Below, piece after piece: positions 50,262 through 62,392 of a stretch of DNA of 64,000 nucleotides. This DNA comes from Apricaphanius iberus (lineage: Eukaryota; Chordata; Actinopteri; Cyprinodontiformes; Aphaniidae). Below the pieces are notes generated by a model, which saw nothing but the letters and a program-made list of their open reading frames with translations, did no database searches and had not been told where the DNA came from. The stretch covers positions 1,612,001-1,676,000 of the forward strand of contig JAPXFQ010002722.1 in NCBI GenBank assembly GCA_028564705.1, written 5' to 3'. The translations under genes and the position numbers were made by a program. Position 1 is the first letter of the stretch. Each line of letters begins with the position of its first letter.

Positions 50262-51536
50262 TGTTGAAACCAAAAACCTGAGAACTCCCACAGAACTGCA
50301 TAGAAACCTTGTACAGTTTAAAGTTTTTGGACAAATACTGTATTATTTCCATGTGAAATTCAGTTTCCTGTCTAAAAAAAAGTAGTTTTTGCCGAACTTT
50401 GCCTCTGTATGTGTACTGCAGTAGACTACCTAGTTTCTTTTTTTTATTTTATGAGAGAGATGTTGAAAAATGTTTTGTGTGCTTCTCTTGCTCTTGACAG
50501 TGACACACTGCATTTGAGTGTGTGTGCTTTGGGGTTTCTGGATTATGGCCAGCGGTCTCTGCGGTGTGGAGGGTCCTTTTAGCGAAGCTGAAGAGTGGTG
50601 GGTGGAGGATGTGTAAGAGGTGGGAGGAGAGGGGAAGAAGCGGGTAGACTGACGACTTATTGATGAAAACAGAAATCTCTAGCACAGCCTGATAATCTCC
50701 CTCCCCCTCACTTAGTGATGAATGGCATCCAGCGCCTGAGCTGAAGCTGCTCTCACATGGCTTTGCACACTGCGACAGTGCTGCACCATTGTCAATATCT
50801 TTAACACTTTTCACAAGAAACTCACTTTTGTGCCAAATATATTGCATTATATCTATTGCAAAATAGAAAAAAACCCATAAAGGTACACAGTGGAAGCTGC
50901 AATGTAATTCACCTATAAGAAACAAAAATCTGCAACCTTATAAAAGCCAGTAAAATTGTTTACATTGAGGCACACTTTCAGGGGTTTTCTCAGATGAGTT
51001 CCAGCAACACACATAAAACTAGAATCATTACTTTAAAGGGATTGAGATTCACTCAAAGTAGGTTGACTCTTGATGGGTTAGAATCAGTCACTATCTCCCC
51101 CGAAACACAAACGCACCGCCATGCATTTAATCCAAATGGTTAAAGGTCATACAATCGCAGGATACATGACATCAATGGCGCCTGCCCACGTTGATGCTGG
51201 ATGCAGTCTGGATTTAATAAAGACAATACACACAATTAGGGTACCACCTTAACAGACCCTGTTTGTGGAGAAAATCAGCCCTGGCACATGTTGGCAACGA
51301 TCTTCTCAGTATGGGACGCCTGAAATGCCAAAGATGGGAAACATTTATGAAAAAACAAAGAAGTTTATTTCCTGCACTAGATAACCTACTCATTTCTCTT
51401 TTCACTTCAACAAAAGCTTAGTGGATTGATTGCTATGTCAGCTCTAAGCTAAATGCACAGCCAGGAGAAAAGCATATTTTTACCATCTAAAAAATATCCT
51501 GTCCTCAAAACCATGTAGTATAAAACCAAAATTTCA

Positions 51537-51790
51537 GGCAGGGCAATTTCATTTGTACTACACACGTTAAACACCAAGGCAACTCAATGGGCTTTACATC
51601 ATTAGATGGAATAAAATAAAAGCAGCAATAAAAGCATAAAAGACCACATCATAGAAAATTACATATGATGCATTGCAACATGATTCCAGCTATTAATAAT
51701 TGCCTTTGAAAGGCGACTCTAAGCAGATGTGTTTTTAGCTTTGATTTAAAGGAACTCAGTGTTTCAGCAACGTTAGCTTTGTGTGGATGT
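51537..51790 (+). repeat. Interspersed repeat, copy 2 (paired with 35981)
   Basis: AGGCAGGGCAATTTCATTTG, then CACCAAGGCAACTCAATGGG, then AGATGTGTTTTTAGCTTTG and CTCAGTGTTTCAGCAACG. Same order and orientation as the copy in intron 1, with diverged bases between. Confidence 0.65.
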
Positions 51791-52845
51791 TTTTTTGCTT
51801 GTCTGGAAATTCTTAAAATCTTTATGAGGAGGAGCCATTGCAGAGTTATGTGTTGAGATCACACATTGTAATTTTACATGTAAGCAGCAGGTCAGACAAG
51901 AAGCGACGTCTGCTGGCAACAGTTCCTTCTGGCCTCCTTACGTCCTGCTGCGCCTGACTGAGCCAAGCCAAGGATGGATAGGTAGCCTAACCAAGTACCC
52001 ATCAGTTACAGCTCAGTAGGTTTGGTAGGGGGTGGAGCAAAGGAATATGGGACTGGGGAGACACAGTGGCACTGTGTGGAGGTGCAGGTCATTCATTTTT
52101 AAGGTATGATTGATGACATCATTAATCCATTTCTGGCCTGCAACAGAAGGGGACAGGGTAAAATTCATACCTGCTGCTTGCTACCTGGGCCCAGCAGCCG
52201 ATGTGTATGTCCTCTGTTAATAAATGCACTCTCTCAGATAGAGGAATATGCAGCTGCTGCAGACACATTCACTCTTTACTATTAGCTACAGGGACAGTGA
52301 CAGGGGGGTGGTGCCAGGCTATGAATCACAGTTAGTTCATGAATTTAGTTTTAGTTGGTCTGGCAGCTTGTTAATTTCCTAGGTACTTTGCAAGCTATCT
52401 AATGAACCCCAAGGCTACTGTCGCTATCAGAGTAAGACTTTGTGTGTAACCTTCCATTTTTGATCCAATGTTTTAATGCGCCAACATTGATGTGATCCAA
52501 TATTCAATCACAGTCCTGGAAGCATATTTTCTCTCACTTTAAAATTTGCCTATTGGAAAACAAAAAAGATAAAAAGAGTACAAATGGGGAAAAATTTGCA
52601 CTTCACAGCAGGACAGAAGCTTAATTATATTCCTACCCTTTCATTTATTTCTCATGCGAATTATCAATTCTTAATTGGAAATATTAAAGGCACATTTACT
52701 TGCAGAAAGTCCTCAAAATCTTGAAAGTGTTAAATATAAATAACTTCTTTCAAGATTTTTTTTTATTTCATAATTTTCTGACCAAAAAGAGCCCTTTGAG
52801 TCTTTTATCTCCTAATAAAATAATTACTTTCTTAAACAGGAAGAC

Positions 52846-52871
52846 GTTTATTATTATTATTATTATTATTA
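52846..52871. repeat. TTA trinucleotide microsatellite
   Basis: About eight consecutive TTA/ATT units. Confidence 0.85.
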
Positions 52872-53690
52872 GGATGATTTAGCTTCTCGAACAGCCCTAT
52901 TTTGAAGTCTGCTGTGGTACGCAGGGAATGGATTGGTCTCTTGATTTAAAAAAAAAAAAAGAACTCTACAAGTAGAGCTTCAAAATATTTTAAATCGCCA
53001 TCACCATTTCACTGTGTGCAATATCACACTTGGATGCAGTTCATTACTGCCTAGGTCATTTTAGGTGTCAAGCATTGTTACATACACGATGGGGCGAGGT
53101 GGATCAACCTTGGACGCCTTTTTGGTCTCCATCTGTTCTATAGATCCTAGTGACCAGTGTACTGCGCTCAGAGCAGTAGGAACATTTTGATTAAACTGGT
53201 GCATCCTCACTTCCAGTTGGGTATGTTAAATCTGTCTGATCTAAATCATGAAAAAGGAGAGAGCGTATGACTGCAGCTGCTGTTTATTTTATCTTGTGCA
53301 GGCACAACCATATGTAGCATTAGCTTGAAGAACGTTTTGGGGTGAAACCTGTTGTAGTGCAGAAACTAGCTTCAGATAGGCTTATAGAAGTTGAGCTTCA
53401 TGACATATGGTGTTGTGGTAATGTGATTTTGACAGCTACATTAGTATATTCTTATTAAACTCTCACTAGTAAAATACAGACTCATTTTGTGGAGAAAACT
53501 TGATGAAACACTGCATAGCCCCCTAATGTAAAAATATGGTCACACCAGTTTTTTTTGGGCGGTGATGGGAGTATTGATCCCTGAATGCTGGTCCGAACTG
53601 GGGCAAAAATTAAATCTACCTGAATGATGTAAGAATTTGTTTTTTGAATTACAGTTTTATTACATGTTTTCAGATGCCACTCAGTACTGT

Positions 53691-54292
53691 ATGTTTACAT
53701 GCACATCTAGATTAAATTTTGGCAATATTGGGACTAATTGCTTAAGCAAAAAGACTGTCTGTACCCTAGTTTATATGTCGCTCAGAAAATCGGATTATTG
53801 ATTAAAGTGTTAGACTGTGCAGTGCTAGGTGGTGACGTGCGCTCTTTCGCGCAGGCTTTCTTCTGTTTAGCCTAAAGAGTCACACAGATGGGAAGTAAAT
53901 GCCGGCAGCAGTGAAGCAGACAGAGTAATAGCAGGGTATGCACAATGAGTGAAGAAATGGACGACGACAACGTAGCATACAGTGGATTCAGTAAGTTTTG
54001 TACCGTTTGATTGTGTTAGCTTCATTGTTGCTGTTTTGTTGTTGTGTACCGGTGTTGTTAATCTCGCTTTCGTTGTCTCGTCATTTTCTATGAATAGCTT
54101 GGCAAAACTGGGATTGGAGTTTACATGCAGAGAAATTTGGCTTTCTAACTATACTGTCTGGGTGGGTTAGTACAATTTAGGGAAGTCCAGTTCGTTTCGA
54201 CATCAGCCGGAATAAGGTCTATACATGCATATCAAACGTCCGACTTAAATCAGACTAAGGCAATAATTCGGCTTACTCTTGCATGAAAACAT
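53691..54292. mobile_element. PIF/Harbinger-like MITE, about 600 bp
   Basis: Left end ATGTTTACATGCAC, right end read inward ATGTTTTCATGCAAG. Inner motifs of the AATCGGATTATT and CCGGAATAAGG type repeat near both ends. Such TTTACATGCAC ends belong to abundant fish MITEs. The interior holds a short frame MSEEMDDDNVAYSGF (53945 on) followed by a GTAAG, possibly a relic of a captured or transposon exon. Confidence 0.6.
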
Positions 54293-56464
54293 ATTTACTG
54301 TGGTGATTTACAGGCAGGATTGTCCTGATGAGACGATTTAATTCTATCTGTAGGATTCAAGGGTTTTTTAGGTCTTGAACCTGCCGCTCTCAGATGCCAT
54401 TTTTCCTGTATTCCTTCCCCTCAGTGGATAGATCATTGTTAAATTCTTGTTTTAATTAACTCAAATTAAAGCTCCAGACTTTGCTATCATGACTTTCTTC
54501 TTGAGTGGCCATTGTGTTACGTACTAAAGCCCGAGGTTTGGCGTTTCAAACATAAAGCCAACTGTAGTCATCCACATAGCTTTTTTAGTTTCAAGCTTTT
54601 CAACCTGTTTCTCCATTTTAGAGATTGGAATTAATTTATTTGGTATGAGCTAAAAACCTCAACACAACTGATATAAAAAAGTTTTAAAATTGTAATTTAA
54701 TGATCTCGAAAATTTCAGATATAATTTGTCAAAGACTGAATTTGTGCCCTGTTGAAGTTTTTCTTCTTTTCCCTGAGTTACTGTTTGTGTTTTCAGACAA
54801 AACTGTTCATTTTTTCGGAGCAGAGATGAGCCCATTTCAGTGTGAGTAATGTAGATGGATAAGCCTGCTGTCAAAGGGCTTCTTGTCAGAGGGAAAAAAC
54901 CAGCGCACTGTGATGAAGTCATCACCTAAACCAGACCCTAGATCTCTTTTCAGGACTCCTCTGTAAATATGTTTCTCCTTTCATTGAATCCTTTTAACAT
55001 TTCCGTGTCTCTTGTTCTCTTATTTGCCCTGGATCTCCCAGGCCTTAACTCTTTTGTATCTTAATTTTCCCTGTTTTGTTTGTTTCGATCCATCTACCTC
55101 TTCCTGTCCCCATCTGTCTTCTTTACATTAAATCCATTTCTCCCCAGGCCTTCTGTGTCTCATTTTCTGCTTCTGTCTTCCCCCTCATGATGTTCTCAGT
55201 CCTCTCTATCAGTCTAGCCAGGAGGCAGTAGTCTGGGACATTCCTGTTTTCACTGTGATAGACTACGGACTAAGCTCTTTTATAGAAGCCTTGTTGTCTT
55301 GTAAAATAACAGAGGGGTCTTTTTTCCCTCAGGAACTTGATTTACTGGTGACATTTATTCAGGAATGACCTTCTCTAGGTTTGTCTTCCAGAGACGCATA
55401 ATGATATCTCCTCTTACAGCATAAACCAGCCATTATTGTAGCTTGAATATTCCCATTTTTTTGAATTTACATCCCTTTGCAAAACGGTGACTAGATATGT
55501 AGTTTATAAATTAGTTTCCTGTTTTTGCATATGTTTTGTTTCCCATAAGCATTCCCTCCCTTTCCACAGTTGCGAGGCAAGACCGTGCTTAAGACTGAGA
55601 CAGCCAATTAAATAAAATGCGGAAGTAGCACCATAAAGGCACGAGGGAGATTATAACCTTATCAGAGCATGTCAAGTGTGTTCCAGTGTTCAACATCCAA
55701 TTAGATGGATGGCTGCAGAATAAAACACATTCCCATCCAACGGCCTCTTTTAAGACTGATGTTTAAAGACCAGAATTATGAACCATTAAAAATTTGCAAC
55801 AGGTTTCTGAATGTCCCTTCATACAGACCTTGAGAGTCTTTGGAGTTTTTTATTTTGCCACTCTGTCAACAATTTCTATAGTTTGATCTTATCTCACAGG
55901 TAAAATTACAAATTAATTAAGCAAATGATTGTTCTAAGCAGCAAAGTGCTCCATCTTGTTTCTTCTTCGCCGCTGTTTTTGTTTGCCTCCCACCTTATCA
56001 ATGTAACAGAATATGATTGTGAGTGTGGTGAGGTGAGGCAATGGGTTTGCCTGCGGCCCAGCTGCTGGCTTATAGATGTGGTAGTTTGGTGCAGCCTGTT
56101 AATTTGACACGGCATGTGGCCGAGGAGCCTCATTTGAGGCAGCAGCTCTCAGAGAGGGGAAGTTTTCTCGGCATCGGGAGCAGGATGCCTCTGTCAAGGG
56201 AGGAATGGTATGGAGGTAAAGACAGAGAGGAGGCTACGGAGGACTGGAATGAGAGGACGACCAGTAGACTGAAGGTGTGTCTGTAACAGAGCAGTATAGA
56301 GCAGTGGTGGATACGATAAAGCTGTAGAAAGGGAGACCACTGGGGACACCTAATTAGTTATTTTGATGCATTTTTCGTTGCAATACCGCATCTCTTTCAG
56401 AAAAGGTCAGAAAAACAGTACTTTGCTTAAGTATTCATATTTGTTGAACTTTTGACTTTTTAGG

Positions 56465-56609
56465 TAGGGTGACCAACTGTCCTCTTTTCCGAGGACATTT
56501 ATACTTTTCACATTCTTTTTACAGATCAAGGAATAACAGAGTATTTGTTGAAGTGTTTCAGGAATAAGTCAAGTGACCTTTTTTTGGAAGTCAAAATATG
56601 GTCACCCTA
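56465..56609. mobile_element. Short MITE, 145 bp
   Basis: Ends TAGGGTGACCAACTGTCC on the left and TAGGGTGACCATATTTTG from the right (9-11 bp shared TIR). Inside are facing TCCTCTTTTCC / GGACATTT motifs. Superfamily not certain. Confidence 0.6.
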
Positions 56610-57019
56610 TTTTTCATTTGATAAATACAAAAACGTGCATAATGCTGATTTATAAGGGATACAAAAAGAGTAATAGAAGCTCAGTGTCTGAATCTGTTGA
56701 AAGGACAACTAACAAAAAAAAATTCTTAAGAATCCCGTTGATCAGGGATTTTTCCAATGGAGCCCATGCTGCATTCAAGTACAGCTGGGAGCCTAGGTTG
56801 TCAAAATATCAAAATAACTCTAAAGTGATTTAAGCATGTTTCATTCTCCATTATGGGCAAAGTCTAATTTAAATATTTCAAACCACTTGCTGTTTCTAAG
56901 TGGGTATATTGTTTTCTACTTTGGCTATGTCTGCTTGTACTATTTTACATAATAACTCAAATCTCCAGTTAGTTTTATAGTTTGATCTTTTTTAAATTGT
57001 AGAACATAATAAAATTAAA

Positions 57020-57211
57020 TCAATTTTGGGAATTGAATGGAAGCACTTCATAAAAAAAATCTGATGGCCATGCATCCTTTTTCTTCCATATCACAAATAT
57101 ATTTTATTTTGTGTTAGTCTATCCCTGGGAATAAAATTAAGTGGTTCTAATGTGAGAAAAAAAAAGTTAATGGGGTGTGAGTACTTATATACCAAATCTA
57201 GCCAATTATCT
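57020..57211 (-). mobile_element. Tc1-derived end fragment
   Basis: Terminal phrases ATTTTGTGTTAGTCTATC and the final TTAATGGGGTGTGAGTACTTA resemble the end of the common Tc1 family in this window. No transposase remains. Confidence 0.55.
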
Positions 57212-58479
57212 GCTCTTTTTATTTTATGCTGCATCTCCGTACATACAGACAGCATAAAAGGCTGAACGTTTCTGACAGTCCCCAGTCAACCAGAAATGGG
57301 CAAGCAGGCGAGAGCAAAGAGTGGCAGTAAAAGAATGAAAACACAAACAGGAGATCAGAGAAGAGTGGGATGCAGAGATTGAGGTTGGGGGGTGGAAGAG
57401 GTTCATTTCCATTTAAACATTTTGTTTTCTCACCTCCCATGTGCACCAGCATGGTCCCAATGTCTGAAGGAGATGAGATGCAGCCGTGAACTGAGAGTGA
57501 ATTATTAATGTAAAGATCCCCTTCTTCACCAAATCCAATATCTTACCTGTGATTTAACTGTCTGAGGGATTGGTGGGGCTGGATAACGGATTCTCCTGGA
57601 TTATGTGCCACCTGGAATTCTCCTTCCTGGGTGATTTACTTGTGCAGGCTATTGGCTTTTGGGTCATGGTGATTAAGAGAAGCAGAGCTAGAAAACATAC
57701 ACGTTCAGACCGGGGAAGCCTCTCCCAGGCGACCTTTTTAACACCAGGTTAACACTGTATACAGTAGCATTGTGGATATTCAACAGTAGTTGGAAGCTAT
57801 TATTTCCTCATCTTTTCTTTTTAATTTTCCTAGTGTTACACATCTACATGTATGTGCCTGTTTTTATATGTTACACTGCCTTCAGATTTATTAGCAGTGC
57901 CAGATTTCTTTCAGACAGGGTTTTAAACTGTAACTTGTACAATAGCTGCCTTTTCTTTTGAATCTCTGGCTGCCTTTGTCTTTTCCCAAGCCAGCCAGCT
58001 AGTGCCAATCCAAGCGTGTCAGGGCTGAATCATGACTAGAATTACATGCTTGATGCCATGAACTCCAAGCTCAAACGAGGTGGCGGAGGGTAAACAGATG
58101 AAAATGCACCAACAAAATAAATAAGCCAGTAAGTGAGGAACACTGTTACAAAATGTGAGATTTTGTGGTTTCTAGTGGAGTGTGAAGTTGGCTGAGAGAA
58201 ATCCAGTGGGAATGTCACCCCTGTGCAAGTGAGACTTCAGGGAATCATCACTGGGATGATGCACAGGTTGGCTGATCTGCGGTTAGAGCTCCTGTGGCTG
58301 ACAGGCTTTTTAACTGCACTGGCTCTTGTCTTTGAAATACATAATAACGGTAGATTTTTTTTTATAGGAAACCAAGGAGGACAGTGGTCTTATGCTGGTT
58401 TTCAAAGTTATTTTTTTGCTTTATCCATCATTCTGTAGTCCTCTGATCCTAGACAGTTTCGAAAAGTTCTCTGACTCTG

Positions 58480-58861
58480 CCTTTTTTCTAGTTACTGAGT
58501 TTTAAAATGTGACTTTAACTAGGCCACATAAACATTTTTTTTTTCATTGTAGGTCTGGTTATATGTTGAACTTGAAACTCATTATTATGCTATAAATTGT
58601 ACCTCCACCACAGTCTGAAATCCGATTTTCTTCCAGAACACACCCCTCCCCATCAATTTCCATATCTGAAAAGCAGTGCATACTGTGATACTGCCACAAC
58701 AACATTTTACAGTAGGTAATAGTGGGTGCAGTGTTAGTTTTACACCACACATAGCATTTTGCATAGGGAAAAAAATCTGTTTTGCATCTGTTTGACCAGG
58801 GAAACTTCTGCCCACTTTTGAGATGCTAAAAACTTGTAATGTTATTGTTTGACTTGATCAT
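58480..58861 (-). mobile_element. Decayed Tc1/mariner fragment, antisense
   Basis: Antisense transposase phrases such as GACTTTAACTAGGCCACAT and TTTTCATTGTAGGTCTGG, then GTGCAGTGTTAGTTTTACAC (58727-58746) followed by CACACATAGCATTTTGCAT. Order and text match the copy at 13402-14250 but cover a partly different section. Stops in all frames. Confidence 0.65.
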
Positions 58862-58923
58862 GTCTAAAACTTCTCCAAAATGTTATACCATATATGGCTG
58901 GTGTTTCCATTCGTATTTATATT

Positions 58924-58946
58924 GCTTTTTTTTTTTTTTTTTTTTT
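58924..58946. repeat. Poly-T tract
   Basis: Uninterrupted T run after AATATTGC-like sequence; could be a tail of an antisense retroelement, but nothing upstream supports that. Confidence 0.7.
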
Positions 58947-59904
58947 CACCGATTCTCTTCAAGAAAACATCTGAGGCCTTCCTAACAGAACTATATTTAT
59001 AGTGGGATTTTTTTAAAAACAACACAAACACATGGACTGTGTTCAACTATTAGGTGAATTCTGAAGGCAATTACTTGTTGCATGTTGAATGTTATTTAAT
59101 GCAGCTAGCTGCATCAGTGTAATCTGAAAGCACTTTTAGATTTTAATTTAGAGAATTTGAAAAGTTTGCATACTTTTCCTTAAACTGCACATTTGTATAC
59201 TAGTGTGGGAAAGTTCCACATTTGAATACTGCGAGAAATAAACTACAAGAAACTGAAGAACTATCTCAAACCCTAACTCCACCTATAATAGTCATGGATA
59301 CCGATCTCAGAAATGCAGAAAAGTCATCAGACTCTGAGACCGAAAACGCCATTCGATGTGCAGTTGTGGGATTAGAGGCTCGGACAAAAATGATGGTGTA
59401 ACTTGGTGAGTACGAGTCCCTGTTAAACCAGTCAGACATGTAATCTGTGGCCTGACTCATCCTCTGACGGAACATGGCATCCTGTCACTTTGCTGCTGGT
59501 GAGCCATTGATCAAGCTAAGGCCAAACAAAAACTCTCAACCTTGCTGGCATAGTTTGTTTAGAATCAACTGCTTTAAAATCAGATCTACTATGCATGAAT
59601 GCATTCATACATACATACATAGATTTACATTTCTTGACAACAACTACATATTTTTATCTTTTTATTTTTGATCATACTGCATCCTTATTTAAAACTGTTA
59701 CATTTGTCTTGTAAGTTTAGGCTTCACTGTTGAAGTACATTTTTTTATACTTTCAATTCTGCTAATTCCTGGAGGTACGTGACACCAGCCTCCCACCTTT
59801 TGTTGCTGGGCACTGCCAGTCAGCAGCAGAAAGAAGTTTACCAAAGTTTTCCCTGGTTTCAAAGAAGACAAATGTTGCTATTTAGAGATCTGTCCCCTCA
59901 TTAA

Positions 59905-60171
59905 AATATGGCAAACGGACTGAACTTTATATATTGCTTTTCTAGTCATACTGACCACTCAAAGCGCTTTACACACGAGCCGCATTCGCCCATTCACACT
60001 CAGATTCTTGCACTGATATCCAGCTTAGTAGGCAACTTGGGGTTAAGTTCCTTGCCCAGGAGCATATTGGCATGTAACAGGAGGAAGCTGGAATTTAACC
60101 TGCAACCCACCGATTACAAGACATCTTCTCTACCTACTGTGGCACAGTCTCCAAAACAAAAATGATTTGGG
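59905..60171 (-). repeat. tRNA-derived SINE, antisense
   Basis: On the minus strand: an A-box-like TGCCACAGTAGGTAGAG (near 60145), a B-box-like GGTTAAATTCC (60100-60090), the body TGGGCAAGGAACTTAACC, and a tail AAAGCGCTTTGAGTGGTCAG ending near AGCAATATATAAAG. The tail is shared with the SINE at 30355. Confidence 0.7.
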
Positions 60172-62039
60172 GTAAATAAATAGTACCAGCAATCACTTAT
60201 TTAGGAATAGCAGCATGTCTTGTAAGCAGTCAACTGCATGCTGGCTACCTGAGCAGATAACCTGACTATTTAACTAACTTTGTAAACTTCCAGTGTTATT
60301 TACTGATTGGTTAAAAAAGCTGAAATGTATTTTATAAGCACTGAGGTTGGAGTGTAGTTAGTTGGTGTTTTAAGATGCATTTATGCTAATATGTTTCAAA
60401 ATCTAAATAATAGCTAACAATTATTTGCTAACATAATTATTTAAAACTTTATTATTCCGCATGTGTTTTTATCAACAATGCGGTTGCTGCTTTACAGTTC
60501 AAAGAAAAGATGTGTTTTAAGCTTTTGTGCAAATAATGCAATACTATAAAACATATGAAGGCTATTTTGCCTTGAGAATCTCATTCCAGCCCATGGCTAA
60601 TCTGTGAGAAATGAAGGTGAAAAGAGTTCATTCAAATATCCACTGTGGCATATCGATTTAAATGTTTTTTATTTAAAGCTGAATTTTTTCCAGCATGAAT
60701 GTAGACTAGATGATCGATCTTATTTCCAAGGTTTTCTAAGAAACTTTATCAGTTGTGTTTTCTTTTTTTTTATATATAGAAGCAGCATATTGTTTGATTT
60801 GAAACTGAATACTTTCTTGCTCCCCACTGACTCTGTATTTTATTCATTCTCTTAGAGACATCACATGGCACTAAACAGTAACAATTTGAAAAACAAATCA
60901 GATATTACAAATGTTTTTATTTTACATTTAGGAACTTTTTTTCCGTAGCATAATATTTCTATTATGTTTGAAATGTTCTCAAGAAATGTTAGATTTTATG
61001 ACCAGATGCCAAATACAAATGGTGAATGCAATGCTTGATATAAAAATTGGGAATAAATCTTATCGGATTAAAGGATGAAATGGGTATCATAAAAATCCTA
61101 ACAGGTCTCATCATAATGGTTTATGGGTTTGTGTATGGTTCACATAGAGCTTGTACTGACCAGCGCATTAAGGTCTGACTTATCTTGTAATATTTCAGCT
61201 TTTCAGGTCTCACTGGTCGTAGGAAATCATCCATCCTCTAAAAAAAGGGCTTTATGTCCGACGAGTCACTATTAACTTCATCTGTGGTCAGTTGGACACA
61301 TGAAGCTTAGAAAAAAGAAACATCACTGCCACATGTGTGGTCCCAGCTTCATCATGAATTATCCACACGTCTTTGTGCAAAAGACACGATTGACATCACT
61401 TCATCTACATTCACATTATGTTATTCGTTGTTTATTTTTGCATGTAGGCAAATGAGTGCAGCAGTCTGTGATGAGTTCTGACAGCACATGAATGTCTGTT
61501 TTCGGGTGGTCCCTTGATGCTCGCAAAGGAAAGAAACCTCGTCGCTGCGCTTCTCTCTCTAGGCACTAATTTCATTATCAGACCTCAGAGCTCATTAAGC
61601 CCAAGCAGATGTGGCACACAGAGATGTGTTGCTTATACAGGGCAGCAGGTGAAACACAGGCAACTTTTTTTTATCACATGTCCGGTTGCGTCTGTCAATA
61701 GATGAAGTAAGTGACCCGTTTGTAGTTGGTTCTGTCTGTTTATAGCTCTATATCTATTTAATGTTTCACTATTAAACTCCACAGCAGCAGGATGACTGAC
61801 GTAGGCAATAAAAGGTGGGGCAGTAGCAATGCCCGATTCAAATTCCAGTACAGTGTAAAGTTTTAACCTGAAGAGGGCACTCCACAGACTCCACTTTTTA
61901 CTAAAATGTGCTAAAATACCAAAAAATAATGACTTGACGTGTAGATGGCACCATTGGGCACTGACTTATACAGTTTATCAGCAAAATAGTTGATTTTGAC
62001 GTTGGTCCCATTTTAGTTATTTGAATTAATTGTGGAGAT

Positions 62040-62392
62040 TAGGGATGCAATGATGCCACCTTTGTGTTCAAGCTGATATGGTATGAAAACTTGAATTTGA
62101 GTACTTGCCGAATACCAATATTGATACAAAAAAATGCAATGAATAGAAAGACAGGTTTTATTTCCTTTTCTGCGTGTTACAACAAATGGTGGTGAATTAG
62201 ATAAAAAAAAAAAATTTGACAAAAATGACCACACGACAAAAAATTCAAATGAAAAATAAACATTTTCTGTGAACTTATTGCAGAGTTTCCTCATTTTAGG
62301 TATCTGTTCATGGTATCTGTTAACTTTTACAGATACAGTACATAACAGCGGTATCAGTCCTGATGCCTAATACTAGTATCGGTCCATCCCTA
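62040..62392. mobile_element. hAT-type MITE, 353 bp
   Basis: Left end TAGGGATGCAATGATG, right end read inward TAGGGATGGACCGATACTAG. Flanks GTGGAGAT and ATGGAGTT agree at 6 of 8 positions. Related in ends and GGTATC motifs to the element at 43807 but more diverged. Confidence 0.65.

Noticed and set aside
58198..58250. Possible shf exon 3 (acceptor-like AG then EIQWE...)
   Set aside because: The reading after the first codon lacks the expected family residues, and no YDTPYEP motif follows.
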